Shown here piece after piece: positions 40,020 to 48,158 of a stretch of 64,000 bases of DNA. A program made the translations under genes and the position numbers. Positions within the stretch are counted from its first letter, which is position 1. Every line of letters starts with the position of its first letter. Under the pieces are notes generated by a model. The model ran no database searches. It saw nothing but the letters and a program-made list of their open reading frames with translations, and had not been told where the DNA came from. This stretch comes from Oscillospiraceae bacterium (GTDB lineage Bacteria > Bacillota_A > Clostridia > Oscillospirales > CAG-272): the NCBI GenBank assembly GCA_015063445.1, contig SVUD01000002.1, positions 20,525 to 84,524 of the forward strand, written 5' to 3'.

Positions 40020-40120
40020 CAAATGTCATTTTCTACTTGCATTATATCAAAAAAAGTGATACAATAATAGTAAAAATAAGCCAAAACAATGTATAATTGT
40101 TTCAGATAGAGGGTGATTCT
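40020..40120. promoter_or_regulatory. divergent GRE/AraC promoter region
   Basis: A perfect TATAAT is present for each direction (complement of 40041-40046 for the GRE gene, 40092-40097 for araC), but neither has a recognisable -35 at 17 bp. The araC -10 sits within an AACAAT...ATTGTT inverted repeat (40086-40102). This suits activator-dependent transcription. Confidence 0.5.
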
Positions 40121-40993
40121 ATGAATCAAAATATAAATATCAGTTTCCATTGCAACGAGGATACAACGTTTAAGCGGCAGGACCAGTGCGTAAGAGCTTT
40201 TTCTTACGTAGACTATTCAATCGAGCCTCACATTCACGATTTTTACGAAATGAATATAATTCTTGGCGGTATAGGAATTCATCAAATAGAATCGTCGAGC
40301 TGGGCTGTCCGCAGAGGAGACGTTTTCGTCATTCCGCCCAAAACGGTTCACGCGTATAGTCAAACCGAAAATTTGGAAGTCTATCATATTCTTTTGAGAA
40401 ACGATTTTGTTCAAAAAAATCAGTCGGAATCAAAAACGATACCCGGCTATTTTCAATTTATGGAAATCGAGCCGTTCATTCGTCAAAACGGCACCGAAAC
40501 TATGTTTTTGCATTTGAATGAAGCTCAGCTTTCGGAAATCAGACACGACATCAAATATATCGAAGAGGACGGCGCTTTTGATAAGGAAATTTTTCATGCG
40601 CTTCACAGCCATACGGCATGGAAAATCATATGCTATTTAGCGCATCTTCTTCAAGAACAGATATGCGATGAAAAAAGACCTACCGCAAAATACACGAAGC
40701 TGATATTAACCGCTCTCGAATATATGCATAATCATTTTTCGGAAAAAATAAGCATTGATGATTTATCGAAGCGAGTATATCTTTCAAGATCCACGTTTTT
40801 GCGGAATTTTCAAACGGTATGCGGTTGCTCGCCCGGTCAATATTTAAACCGTTACAGAATCAAAAAAGCCGCGGAATTACTTGAAACGTCTTCGCTTTCA
40901 CAAACAGAGATCGCTCAATTTTGCGGATTTTACGATTTATCTCATATGAAAAAAAGTCTGAAAAACGCGAATATCCTTGTTTCTTCTTTATAA
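40121..40993 (+). CDS. AraC-family regulator
   Basis: A 290-aa regulator. The start is ATG 40121 with GAGGGTGA upstream. The N-terminal half is a cupin sensor (His-Ile-His-Asp-Phe-Tyr-Glu, Arg-Arg-Gly-Asp-Val-Phe-Val-Ile-Pro-Pro). The C-terminal two-HTH domain includes Ile-Asp-Asp-Leu-Ser-Lys-Arg-Val-Tyr-Leu-Ser-Arg-Ser-Thr-Phe and Ile-Ala-Gln-Phe-Cys-Gly-Phe. It ends soon after Ser-His-Met-Lys-Lys-Ser-Leu-Lys, about ten residues earlier than typical AraC proteins. It is divergent from the GRE-GH29-peptide unit, which it most likely activates in response to a sugar. Confidence 0.88.
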   Translation: MNQNINISFHCNEDTTFKRQDQCVRAFSYVDYSIEPHIHDFYEMNIILGGIGIHQIESSSWAVRRGDVFVIPPKTVHAYSQTENLEVYHILLRNDFVQKNQSESKTIPGYFQFMEIEPFIRQNGTETMFLHLNEAQLSEIRHDIKYIEEDGAFDKEIFHALHSHTAWKIICYLAHLLQEQICDEKRPTAKYTKLILTALEYMHNHFSEKISIDDLSKRVYLSRSTFLRNFQTVCGCSPGQYLNRYRIKKAAELLETSSLSQTEIAQFCGFYDLSHMKKSLKNANILVSSL

Positions 40994-41030
40994 AAAGACT
41001 TTGCGGCAAAACCGAATTTACCGTAAAAAA

Positions 41031-41078
41031 ACTGCTCCGACCGAGACCTACAAGCCTCGAATCAGAGCAGCTTTTTAT
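41031..41078 (+). terminator. terminator after araC
   Basis: ACTGCTC/GAGCAGT-like stem with an internal CGAG/CTCG helix, then CTTTTTATT. Confidence 0.7.
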
Positions 41079-41161
41079 TTAATTTTAACCGTAACCGACG
41101 TCGGACCGTCATTCGCTTTTAAGCCAACGCAAGCACGGCTCATTATTCATCACTCATATCG

Positions 41162-41956
41162 TTACCCAAGTATCGCTCTGTCACTCGCGAACTCGCTTCC
41201 GCTCGCCTTTGTGAAGAGCTCTAAGAGGTATTCAACCGTGAGCTTTTTCTTTTCCTCGCCCGAAACGTCAACGATAACTCTTCCCTCGTGCATCATAATA
41301 AGTCTGTTGCCGTATTTTATGGCGTCACGCATATTATGGGTTATCATAAGGGTCGTTATATTGTTTTCGCTGACTATCATTTCGGTTATCTCGAGAACCT
41401 TTGCGGCGGTTTTCGGGTCAAGCGCCGCGGTATGCTCGTCAAGAAGCAGAAGCTTCGGCTTCTTTAACGTTGCCATAAGAAGCGTTACCGCCTGTCTCTG
41501 ACCGCCCGAAAGAAGTCCGACCTTTGAGGAAAGTCTATCCTCAAGTCCAAGCTCAAGCTTCGCAAGGACAGCCTTATAGCTTTCCCTCTCCTTTTTGGGA
41601 AGTCCCCAGATGAGCTTACGGCGTTTTCCTCTTCTTGCGGCAATAGAAAGATTTTCCGCTATCTCCATATCGGGAGCCGTTCCCTTCATTGGGTCCTGAA
41701 AAACTCTTCCGAGATACTTGGCTCTTTTGTATTCGGGCACGCGCGTGACGTTAATGCCGTCTATCTCTATTGCGCCCTCATCGGGGAGAAACACGCCCGA
41801 TATCGCATTGAGCATAGTGCTTTTTCCCGCGCCGTTTCCGCCTATGACCGTAACGAAATCTCCGTCGTTTACGGTAAGATTCAAGCCGTTAAGCGCCTTT
41901 TTGGCGTTTACCGTACCCGCATTGAAGGTTTTATGAAGATTTGATATCTTAAGCAT
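41162..41956 (-). CDS. ABC importer ATPase (TrpZ-type)
   Basis: A 264-aa ATPase. Walker A Gly-Gly-Asn-Gly-Ala-Gly-Lys-Ser-Thr, signature LLSGGQRQ, Walker B LLLLDEHTAALD with the characteristic His in place of Pro (DEHTA), and switch His in THNMRDA. DEHTAALD is typical of the ATPase that works with the LivH-like permease and PF04392 substrate-binding lipoprotein. It overlaps the permease gene by 8 bases. Confidence 0.88.
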   Translation of the reverse strand: MLKISNLHKTFNAGTVNAKKALNGLNLTVNDGDFVTVIGGNGAGKSTMLNAISGVFLPDEGAIEIDGINVTRVPEYKRAKYLGRVFQDPMKGTAPDMEIAENLSIAARRGKRRKLIWGLPKKERESYKAVLAKLELGLEDRLSSKVGLLSGGQRQAVTLLMATLKKPKLLLLDEHTAALDPKTAAKVLEITEMIVSENNITTLMITHNMRDAIKYGNRLIMMHEGRVIVDVSGEEKKKLTVEYLLELFTKASGSEFASDRAILG

Positions 41957-42887
41957 TTTCTACCTCCTCTTCATTCTTTTCGTCGTTTTTCACTATCTTG
42001 CCCGCCTTGCGATTAGCAAAGTAGGTTTTCTTAACGTACGGCGCCGCAAGGAATGCCGCAACGATAATCGCGGAAAGCATCTTAAGAAGATCGGTATCCA
42101 CTCCGAGTCTGATTACTACCGTGTAAACGAGATAGTAAATTATCGCGCCTCCCACAACGCCTATAAGCGAAACCACGAAATTCGGCTTTATCCTGAGCGA
42201 AACCGAAAGACCTATTACAATAGCGGCAAGTCCTATTACGATAGCGCCTCGTCCCATATTGATATCCGCAAAGCCCTGATACTGAGCGAGCAGCGCTCCC
42301 GAAAGAGCCACAAGTCCGTTTGATATCGCGATTCCAAGCACCTTATTAAAGTTTACGTTTATACCCTGAGCCTTACTCATGCTCTCGTTATCTCCGGTGG
42401 ACTTAAGCGAAAATCCTACCTCGGTATAGAAGAACAGATACAGTATAACTATCACCGCGGCGCAGAAAATCAAGGAAACGATTATAGCGCCGATATTGTC
42501 AAGAGATGAGAGAAGCACCTTATCGCCGTACTTTCTCGCGCTTATTGATACGTTTGCCTTACCGCCGAGAATTTTGAGGTTTACGCTCCATAAAATAAGT
42601 TGAGTCAGAATTCCCGAAAGAATGGCGGGAATACCGAGAGCCGTCTGCAAAAGCCCCGTAACGATACCTGCGACAGCGCCCGCAAGGAAGGCTGCCGCAA
42701 TAGCAATATAGACGTTTACGCCGTGCGTCATCAATGCGACGAGCACGCATCCGCCGGTACATATAGAGCCGTCTACCGTAAGATCGGCTACATCAAGAAT
42801 TTTATACGAAATATAAAGACCTATCGCAAAAAGTCCCCATATCAAGCCCTGCGCGACCGCGCCGGGAAGTGCATTTAAAAATCCCAT
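41949..42887 (-). CDS. ABC importer permease (TrpY-type, LivH-like)
   Basis: A 312-aa membrane protein with 8-9 hydrophobic helices. The opening Gly-Leu-Ile-Trp-Gly-Leu-Phe-Ala-Ile-Gly and Val-Ala-Asp-Leu-Thr-Val-Asp-Gly-Ser match permeases of the PF04392-associated transporter. The C-terminus is charged (Lys/Glu). It lies 18 bases after the substrate-binding gene. Confidence 0.88.
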   Translation of the reverse strand: MGFLNALPGAVAQGLIWGLFAIGLYISYKILDVADLTVDGSICTGGCVLVALMTHGVNVYIAIAAAFLAGAVAGIVTGLLQTALGIPAILSGILTQLILWSVNLKILGGKANVSISARKYGDKVLLSSLDNIGAIIVSLIFCAAVIVILYLFFYTEVGFSLKSTGDNESMSKAQGINVNFNKVLGIAISNGLVALSGALLAQYQGFADINMGRGAIVIGLAAIVIGLSVSLRIKPNFVVSLIGVVGGAIIYYLVYTVVIRLGVDTDLLKMLSAIIVAAFLAAPYVKKTYFANRKAGKIVKNDEKNEEEVENA

Positions 42888-42905
42888 TTCAACTCCGTTT
42901 ATATA

Positions 42906-43937
42906 TTATTCCGCTTCGGTTCCGGGAATAACAACGTATCCCGCAGCCTTAAGATTTTCTATATTGATGCCGAGATTCTTACAAGCCGCTTCGTTATATT
43001 TCTTAACGGGAGCGCTGTCATAAGCTATAGCCATTTCGGATATACTCTTCTTACCGAGAAGAATCTCCGCTGCCATTTCACCGGTCTTCTTGCCGATGTT
43101 CTCATAGCTTATTGCGAGAGTTGCGTATCCGCAGCCCTTACAGGTCGCCTCTTCACCCGCGAAAACGGGAATTTTCTTAGGCGCGCAAACGTTGTTTATG
43201 ATTTCCGTATTCGACGCCGCGGTATTGTCCGTGGGAACGTAGATAGCGTCACTGTTATCAGCAGCGTTCTGAGCTATCGACTGAAGGTCGTTTGAGTCGT
43301 TGAATTTATAATCCTTGCAATTCAATCCGCGAGCGGTGAGGTATTTTCTTACCACGTCTACCTGATACTGAGAGTTAGGCTCTGCGGAGCAGTAAAGAAG
43401 ACCGACGTTCTTACCCGCTGTGAGTCCGAGAGTATCTATCATCATCTGCGCCTGAGTCTCAAGGGGCGCAAGGTCGGAAGTACCCGAAACGTTTCCGCCA
43501 ACCGTTCCGTCGAAGCCGTCAAGCTCAAGCGCTACTCCGTATTCGGTTATAGAGGTTCCGAGAACGGGAATAGTAAGAGTTGCGTTAGCGGCTGCCTGAA
43601 GCGCCGCGGTGGCGTTGGCAAGAATAAGGTCCACGTCATCCGCAACAAAGCTGTTTACTATGGTATTACAGGTATTCGAATCGCCCGCCGCGTTCTGATA
43701 TTTAAACTCAACGGTTCTGCCCTCTCTTGCAAGAGCGTCGGTAAGCGCATCCTTGAAGCCCTGAGTTGCGGAATCAAGAGCGTCGTGTGTTATAAGCTGG
43801 CAAATTCCGACAACGTAATGCTGCTTATCGGGATTTACTTTGATTTCGGGCGTTTTGTCTTTTTTGCACGACGTAAGCGCAATCGCGGTGCTAAGACAAA
43901 GAGTTAATGCTAAGACGAGAGATAATAATTTTTTCAT
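42906..43937 (-). CDS. ABC importer substrate-binding lipoprotein (TrpX-type, PF04392)
   Basis: A 343-aa lipoprotein with lipobox Leu-Thr-Ser-Cys (Cys24). The start is ATG 43937, six bases after GGAGG; the open frame five codons upstream only covers that site. Family motifs are Val-Gly-Ile-Cys-Gln-Leu-Ile-Thr-His-Asp-Ala-Leu-Asp and Ile-Tyr-Val-Pro-Thr-Asp-Asn. Homologs in Gram-positives are often under Trp or Tyr T-box control and are assigned to aromatic amino acid uptake. The T-box here points to phenylalanine. Confidence 0.88.
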   Translation of the reverse strand: MKKLLSLVLALTLCLSTAIALTSCKKDKTPEIKVNPDKQHYVVGICQLITHDALDSATQGFKDALTDALAREGRTVEFKYQNAAGDSNTCNTIVNSFVADDVDLILANATAALQAAANATLTIPVLGTSITEYGVALELDGFDGTVGGNVSGTSDLAPLETQAQMMIDTLGLTAGKNVGLLYCSAEPNSQYQVDVVRKYLTARGLNCKDYKFNDSNDLQSIAQNAADNSDAIYVPTDNTAASNTEIINNVCAPKKIPVFAGEEATCKGCGYATLAISYENIGKKTGEMAAEILLGKKSISEMAIAYDSAPVKKYNEAACKNLGINIENLKAAGYVVIPGTEAE

Positions 43938-44004
43938 TTTGGTTTCCTCCAAAAAAGTATTTTATAATTTGCAAGTCTCATAGGACCGTAAATTAACCTA
44001 TAAA

Positions 44005-44335
44005 AAACAAAAAACCCCGCACCTTCCTCTATAGGAAAATACAGGGACGATAAATATTAATTTACCGTGATACCACTCTGCTTCACCCTCGCCTCACGGC
44101 AAAGGCCTCATTAAGTGCAAATGCACACTCTCTGTCTAAGCTGAATAACCAAGACGTTTCAAGTGCAAACCTACACTCTAACGATATAACGGTCGTACCC
44201 GGTAAAGCCTACGCGGAAAAAACAATAAACATCATTATATCGTTTTTCTTTCAACCCACAGCTAACGGAATGAATTCGCCGAGCCCCCGTCACTGTCTCG
44301 CACCAACCGACAGCTCTCTGTAAACGGTAAAAACG
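44005..44335 (-). promoter_or_regulatory. T-box leader of the ABC importer, predicted Phe specifier
   Basis: On the minus strand the T-box GAGTGGTATCACGG (44065-44078) is followed by a CCCTGTATTTTCC...GGAAGGTGCGGGG-TTTTTT terminator (about 44012-44048). Stem I is marked by AGAGAGCTGTCGGTTGGTGC (from 44319 downward). The specifier-loop sequence GAA-TTC-A lies at 44271-44277, putting a UUC (Phe) codon at 44272-44274. Uncharged tRNA-Phe would then relieve termination. Element identity is firm; the codon call is by pattern and less certain. Confidence 0.85.
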
Positions 44336-44371
44336 GTTACTGGTTTCCGCTCAAACGCTTTTGATGAAGTT

Positions 44372-44400
44372 ATTTTAGCAGATGAAAGTGCGTTTGTCAA
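44372..44400 (-). promoter_or_regulatory. promoter of the T-box leader
   Basis: Minus strand TTGACA (44395-44400), 17 bp, TAAAAT (44372-44377), just 5' of stem I. Bases 44401-44537 hold nothing recognisable. Confidence 0.8.
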
Positions 44401-44537
44401 GGGGTTTTGAAAATTTTTTTGTTTTTTTCTCCGAACGCTTTTTGCGTGAATTTTGTCCTTTGACCGCTTTTCGCCTTTTAAAATCATCTCAAAAACCTCT
44501 TACCGACAATTACTTTTCCTCAATTAAGCCTTTACTC

Positions 44538-44566
44538 TTGACCTATTCGTAAATTTGTGATACACT
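44538..44566 (+). promoter_or_regulatory. promoter of pepT
   Basis: TTGACC (44538-44543), 17 bp, TACACT (44561-44566), leader about 32 bases. Confidence 0.65.
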
Positions 44567-44604
44567 TAACGTAAAAATACATAAATTTATCTAAGAGGAC
44601 TTAT

Positions 44605-45822
44605 ATGAAAGCATACGAAAGACTTTTAAAATACGTTAAATTCAACACTCAAAGCTCGGATACCTCGGGCGCTCATCCAAGTACCGCAAGTCAATTCGAG
44701 CTCGGAAAAGCGCTTCGGGACGAGCTTATCTCCCTCGGCTGCGAAGGCGTGCTGCTTGATGACAAATGCTATCTTTACGCAAAGCTCCCCGCAACAAAGG
44801 GTTACGAAGGCAAAACCAAAATAGGATTTATAGCTCATATGGACACGGCTCCCGACTTCTCGGGTGACGGAGTTAATCCCACAATCCATGAGAATTACGA
44901 CGGTGGGGCAATAGCGCTTGGCGAAAGCGGAAGAATTCTTGATCCGAAAACATTCCCTCATCTCAAAAATCTCCGCGGCAGAACCCTTATCACCACCGAC
45001 GGAACGACACTTCTCGGAGCAGATGATAAAGCGGGCGTTTCCGAGATTATGACTCTCGTCGAAAATCTTTCAAAAAACAACACGCCCCACGGGGACGTGC
45101 TTATCGCCTTCACTCCCGACGAGGAGATAGGAGAGGGAGCGGACCACTTTGACGTATCCCGCTTCGGAGCGGATTTCGCATATACGGTAGACGGCGGCGA
45201 GGAGGGTTCTCTTGAATACGAAAACTTCAACGCGGCATCCGCGACCTTTACAGTCAAGGGCTTTAACGTTCACCCCGGCAGCGCAAAGGATACTATGATA
45301 AACGCTTCCCTTGTCGCTATGGAGATAAACAGCGCTCTTCCCTCGTTTGAAACCCCCTCTCATACAGACGGATACGAGGGCTTCTATCATCTTATCTCGA
45401 TGAAGGGCAACGTCGAGGAGGCTACTCTTTCCTACATCATAAGAGATCACGATTCAAAAACTCTCGAGGTAAGAAAAGAAACCCTTAAGCTTATTTCGGA
45501 AAGAATCAACTCTAAATACGGCGACGGAACGGCTTCGCTTGAAATAAAGGACAGCTATAAAAATATGAAGGAAATGATTCTTCCTCATATGCATCTTATC
45601 GAAAACGCAAAGGCAGCTGCCATAGCGTGTGGAGTTTCACCTACCGTAATGCCTATAAGAGGCGGCACAGACGGAGCAAGACTTTCGTTTATGGGATTGC
45701 CCTGCCCCAACCTCGGAACAGGCGGATACGCATTCCACGGCCCCTTTGAGCATATAAGCGTCGAGGGAATGGACAAGGTGGTATCCATTCTCGAGGAAAT
45801 AGTAAAAGCTTACTCTGAATAA
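44605..45822 (+). CDS. pepT: peptidase T (tripeptide aminopeptidase)
   Basis: A 405-aa M20-family zinc aminopeptidase that releases the N-terminal residue of tripeptides in the cytosol. Metal-site motifs are Gly-Phe-Ile-Ala-His-Met-Asp-Thr-Ala-Pro, Gly-Ala-Asp-Asp-Lys-Ala-Gly and Phe-Thr-Pro-Asp-Glu-Glu-Ile-Gly, and the C-terminal Arg-Gly-Gly-Thr-Asp-Gly-Ala. AGAGGA lies 8 bases before the ATG. Its placement divergent from the amino-acid importer suits amino acid supply. Confidence 0.95.
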   Translation: MKAYERLLKYVKFNTQSSDTSGAHPSTASQFELGKALRDELISLGCEGVLLDDKCYLYAKLPATKGYEGKTKIGFIAHMDTAPDFSGDGVNPTIHENYDGGAIALGESGRILDPKTFPHLKNLRGRTLITTDGTTLLGADDKAGVSEIMTLVENLSKNNTPHGDVLIAFTPDEEIGEGADHFDVSRFGADFAYTVDGGEEGSLEYENFNAASATFTVKGFNVHPGSAKDTMINASLVAMEINSALPSFETPSHTDGYEGFYHLISMKGNVEEATLSYIIRDHDSKTLEVRKETLKLISERINSKYGDGTASLEIKDSYKNMKEMILPHMHLIENAKAAAIACGVSPTVMPIRGGTDGARLSFMGLPCPNLGTGGYAFHGPFEHISVEGMDKVVSILEEIVKAYSE

Positions 45823-45825
45823 AAC

Positions 45826-45880
45826 AAAAAACGCAGAACACATTGGTATAAATCTTTACCTGTGTTTCTGCGTTTTTGTA
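45826..45880. terminator. bidirectional terminator between pepT and the YgjV-like gene
   Basis: AAAACGCAGAACACA pairs with TGTGTTTCTGCGTTTTT with one bulge; A and T runs on opposite sides. Confidence 0.8.
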
Positions 45881-45903
45881 AACTATTATTTTCAAATTAT
45901 ATA

Positions 45904-46563
45904 TTAATCGTAAGAATACGGAAGCGGCACAGAGCCTTCCATCGTATCCTCAGCCATATTTTCTTGAATGTCGTTTTCGTATTCCTCATCGGTGCGCTCA
46001 TCTATGAATTCGTTCATTGTTGTGTTTTCGTATATCTCGAAATTGCGATAGCGGATTATTGCTATTATTATTGATATAAGCGTGCTTCCGTCGGAAACTA
46101 TACTTGCGACGCTTCCCGCATATATGCCGAAGGTAAGCCAGGAAACAGCTATAAATACGCTTATATATCTTATCAGCTTCTCATCCTTAACGAAGAAGGC
46201 TATGGAAGCAAATACCATCGCGAGAGTGGGAAGTATATCGAAGGGGTTTGTATAGGTGAATACACCCGAGATGACGAATGCTATAATTGATATTGCGGGT
46301 ACTATTTTGGAATCGGCAAACTTATATTTGCCTCGAAGTCCGTATATAACGTTTCTCACAGTGCCGAGAAGATTAGCAAAAACAGCCGATAAGCTGCCAA
46401 GCATAAGATAGTGCGCCATCCACATCAGATTTGACACGGTCTGCATCGTAAGCATCGTTATACGCTTTTTTGCCTGAAAAGAATATATGGCAATTCCCGT
46501 TGCCACGAAGCCTATGGCCTGAGCAATGGCAAACATTGCGTTTATTTCAACGTTCCCGAACAA
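45904..46563 (-). CDS. YgjV-family membrane protein
   Basis: A 219-aa protein with about six hydrophobic helices in the first 175 residues, then a polar acidic tail. Gln-Ala-Ile-Gly-Phe-Val-Ala..Ile-Tyr-Ser-Phe-Gln, Met-Trp-Met-Ala-His-Tyr and Leu-Leu-Gly-Thr-Val-Arg-Asn match the YgjV (Imp-YgjV) family, whose function is unknown. The Asp/Glu-rich 40-residue tail is an extension. An in-frame Met at position 10 is an alternative start. Confidence 0.75.
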   Translation of the reverse strand: MFGNVEINAMFAIAQAIGFVATGIAIYSFQAKKRITMLTMQTVSNLMWMAHYLMLGSLSAVFANLLGTVRNVIYGLRGKYKFADSKIVPAISIIAFVISGVFTYTNPFDILPTLAMVFASIAFFVKDEKLIRYISVFIAVSWLTFGIYAGSVASIVSDGSTLISIIIAIIRYRNFEIYENTTMNEFIDERTDEEYENDIQENMAEDTMEGSVPLPYSYD

Positions 46564-46655
46564 TGCGCTCTTCCCCTTTCGTAAATTATCATAACCTTAT
46601 AAATCTTAACACAAATACCGAGAAAAAGCAACACATTTTTTTAAAATAAATTCAC

Positions 46656-46727
46656 TTTTAACGTAAATAATTATATTTTAACATAAATAATTAAGTACTT
46701 GATTTTTTGATAACAAAGTGCTATACT
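46656..46727 (+). promoter_or_regulatory. trkA promoter with upstream AT-rich direct repeats
   Basis: TTGATT (46699-46704), 17 bp, TATACT (46722-46727). Just upstream are two 20-bp units (46656-46675, 46676-46695), TTTTAAC(G/A)TAAATAATTA plus two bases, which look like an UP-element or a regulator site. A small ATCGGGTTACTCCCGAA hairpin lies in the leader. Confidence 0.65.
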
Positions 46728-46802
46728 CTATTTAATAATTTTTAAACGACTCAAAAGAAGGATATCGGGTTACTCCCGAAAGCTTCTGTTTGGAGGTATC
46801 TG

Positions 46803-48158
46803 ATGAAAATAATTGTAGTAGGAGCCGGAACCGTTGGCTCCGCTATCTGCGAGCAGCTCGTCAACGAGGGACACGACGTTACTGTAATAGACAGTAATCC
46901 AACAAGCATTTCCGAGGTCTCGAGCGCCTATGACGTTACCGCGGTTATGGGAAACTCTGCCGATATATCTGTTCTTCGGCAGGCGGGAGCCGAAACGGCT
47001 GATATGCTTATAGCGGTTACTCATATGGACGAGGGCAATATGCTTTGCTGCTACGCCGCTAAAAAGCTCGGAACGACTTATACGGCCGCCAGAGTAAGAA
47101 ATCCCGAATATACCGAGTTCATGGATCTTATGAAAGCGGATATGAACCTCTCGCTGACAATAAATCCCGAGTATGCCGTTGCGAAAAAAATATCGCGTAT
47201 GCTCAAGTTTGCCAACGCGTCAAAGGTTGATACGTTTTGTGACGGAAGGGTTGAGATCGCCGAGTTTACCGTTTCCGAATCCTCGCCGATATGCAATCTT
47301 TCGCTTCTCGATTTGAGAGAAAAATTCAACACAAAAATCCTCGTTTGCGGCGTCAAAAGAGATGATAACGTATATATCCCCTCGGGTAATTTTGTTATCA
47401 AGGCGCAAGACACGGTATGCGTTACCGCTTCCGATGAGGAGCTTGGAAATTTCTTAAAGATAACGTCCGAGGCGCTTCGCCCCATCAAAAACATTCTTAT
47501 ATTCGGCGGCGGCAGGACGACGTATTACCTTGCAAAAATGCTCGGCAAGTCCCTCAGAGGAACTACCATCATTGAAAAGGATCTTTCAAAATGCGAGGAA
47601 TTAAGCCGTGAGCTTGGTATCAACGTAACCCACGGAGACGGAATGCGGCAGGATCTTCTTCTTGAGGAAGGAATAGAAAACGCCGACGCCTTTCTTGCCC
47701 TCTCGGACACAGACGAGGAGAATGCTATAGTTTCAATGTACGCAAAGAAGATAGGCGTAAAGAAAATCGTAACCATGATACGCTCTCTTCCCTACGTAGA
47801 CTTCTTCAAGGACGTTGGAATAAACAGCATCGTTTCTCCGAAATCGGCTACGGTCGATTACATTCTGCGTATGGCGAGAGGAATGGCAAACGCGGCTGAT
47901 TCCGAAATTGAATCTCTTCACAGAATGATGGACGGAAAAATCGAGGCGGTGGAGTTTATTATTAAGGAAAGCATCGAGGGACTCACCGATATACCTCTTA
48001 TGCGCCTAAACAAAATCAAAAACTCGCTCATCGCCTGTATCGTAAGAGAAGAAAACGTTATTATCCCTTCGGGTAGCGACGTTATTTCAAAGGGCGACCG
48101 AGTTATAGTTCTTGTAACCGGCTCCATAAAAAATATTAAGGACATCTTAGATAAATGA
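46803..48158 (+). CDS. trkA: Trk potassium uptake regulator TrkA
   Basis: A 451-aa cytosolic subunit with two RCK_N/RCK_C halves. NAD-binding glycine motifs are Val-Gly-Ala-Gly-Thr-Val-Gly-Ser near residue 5 and Phe-Gly-Gly-Gly-Arg-Thr-Thr near residue 234. It gates TrkH in response to nucleotides (ATP/ADP, NADH; c-di-AMP in some Firmicutes). GGAGG precedes the ATG. Its stop overlaps the trkH start by four bases. Confidence 0.94.
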   Translation: MKIIVVGAGTVGSAICEQLVNEGHDVTVIDSNPTSISEVSSAYDVTAVMGNSADISVLRQAGAETADMLIAVTHMDEGNMLCCYAAKKLGTTYTAARVRNPEYTEFMDLMKADMNLSLTINPEYAVAKKISRMLKFANASKVDTFCDGRVEIAEFTVSESSPICNLSLLDLREKFNTKILVCGVKRDDNVYIPSGNFVIKAQDTVCVTASDEELGNFLKITSEALRPIKNILIFGGGRTTYYLAKMLGKSLRGTTIIEKDLSKCEELSRELGINVTHGDGMRQDLLLEEGIENADAFLALSDTDEENAIVSMYAKKIGVKKIVTMIRSLPYVDFFKDVGINSIVSPKSATVDYILRMARGMANAADSEIESLHRMMDGKIEAVEFIIKESIEGLTDIPLMRLNKIKNSLIACIVREENVIIPSGSDVISKGDRVIVLVTGSIKNIKDILDK

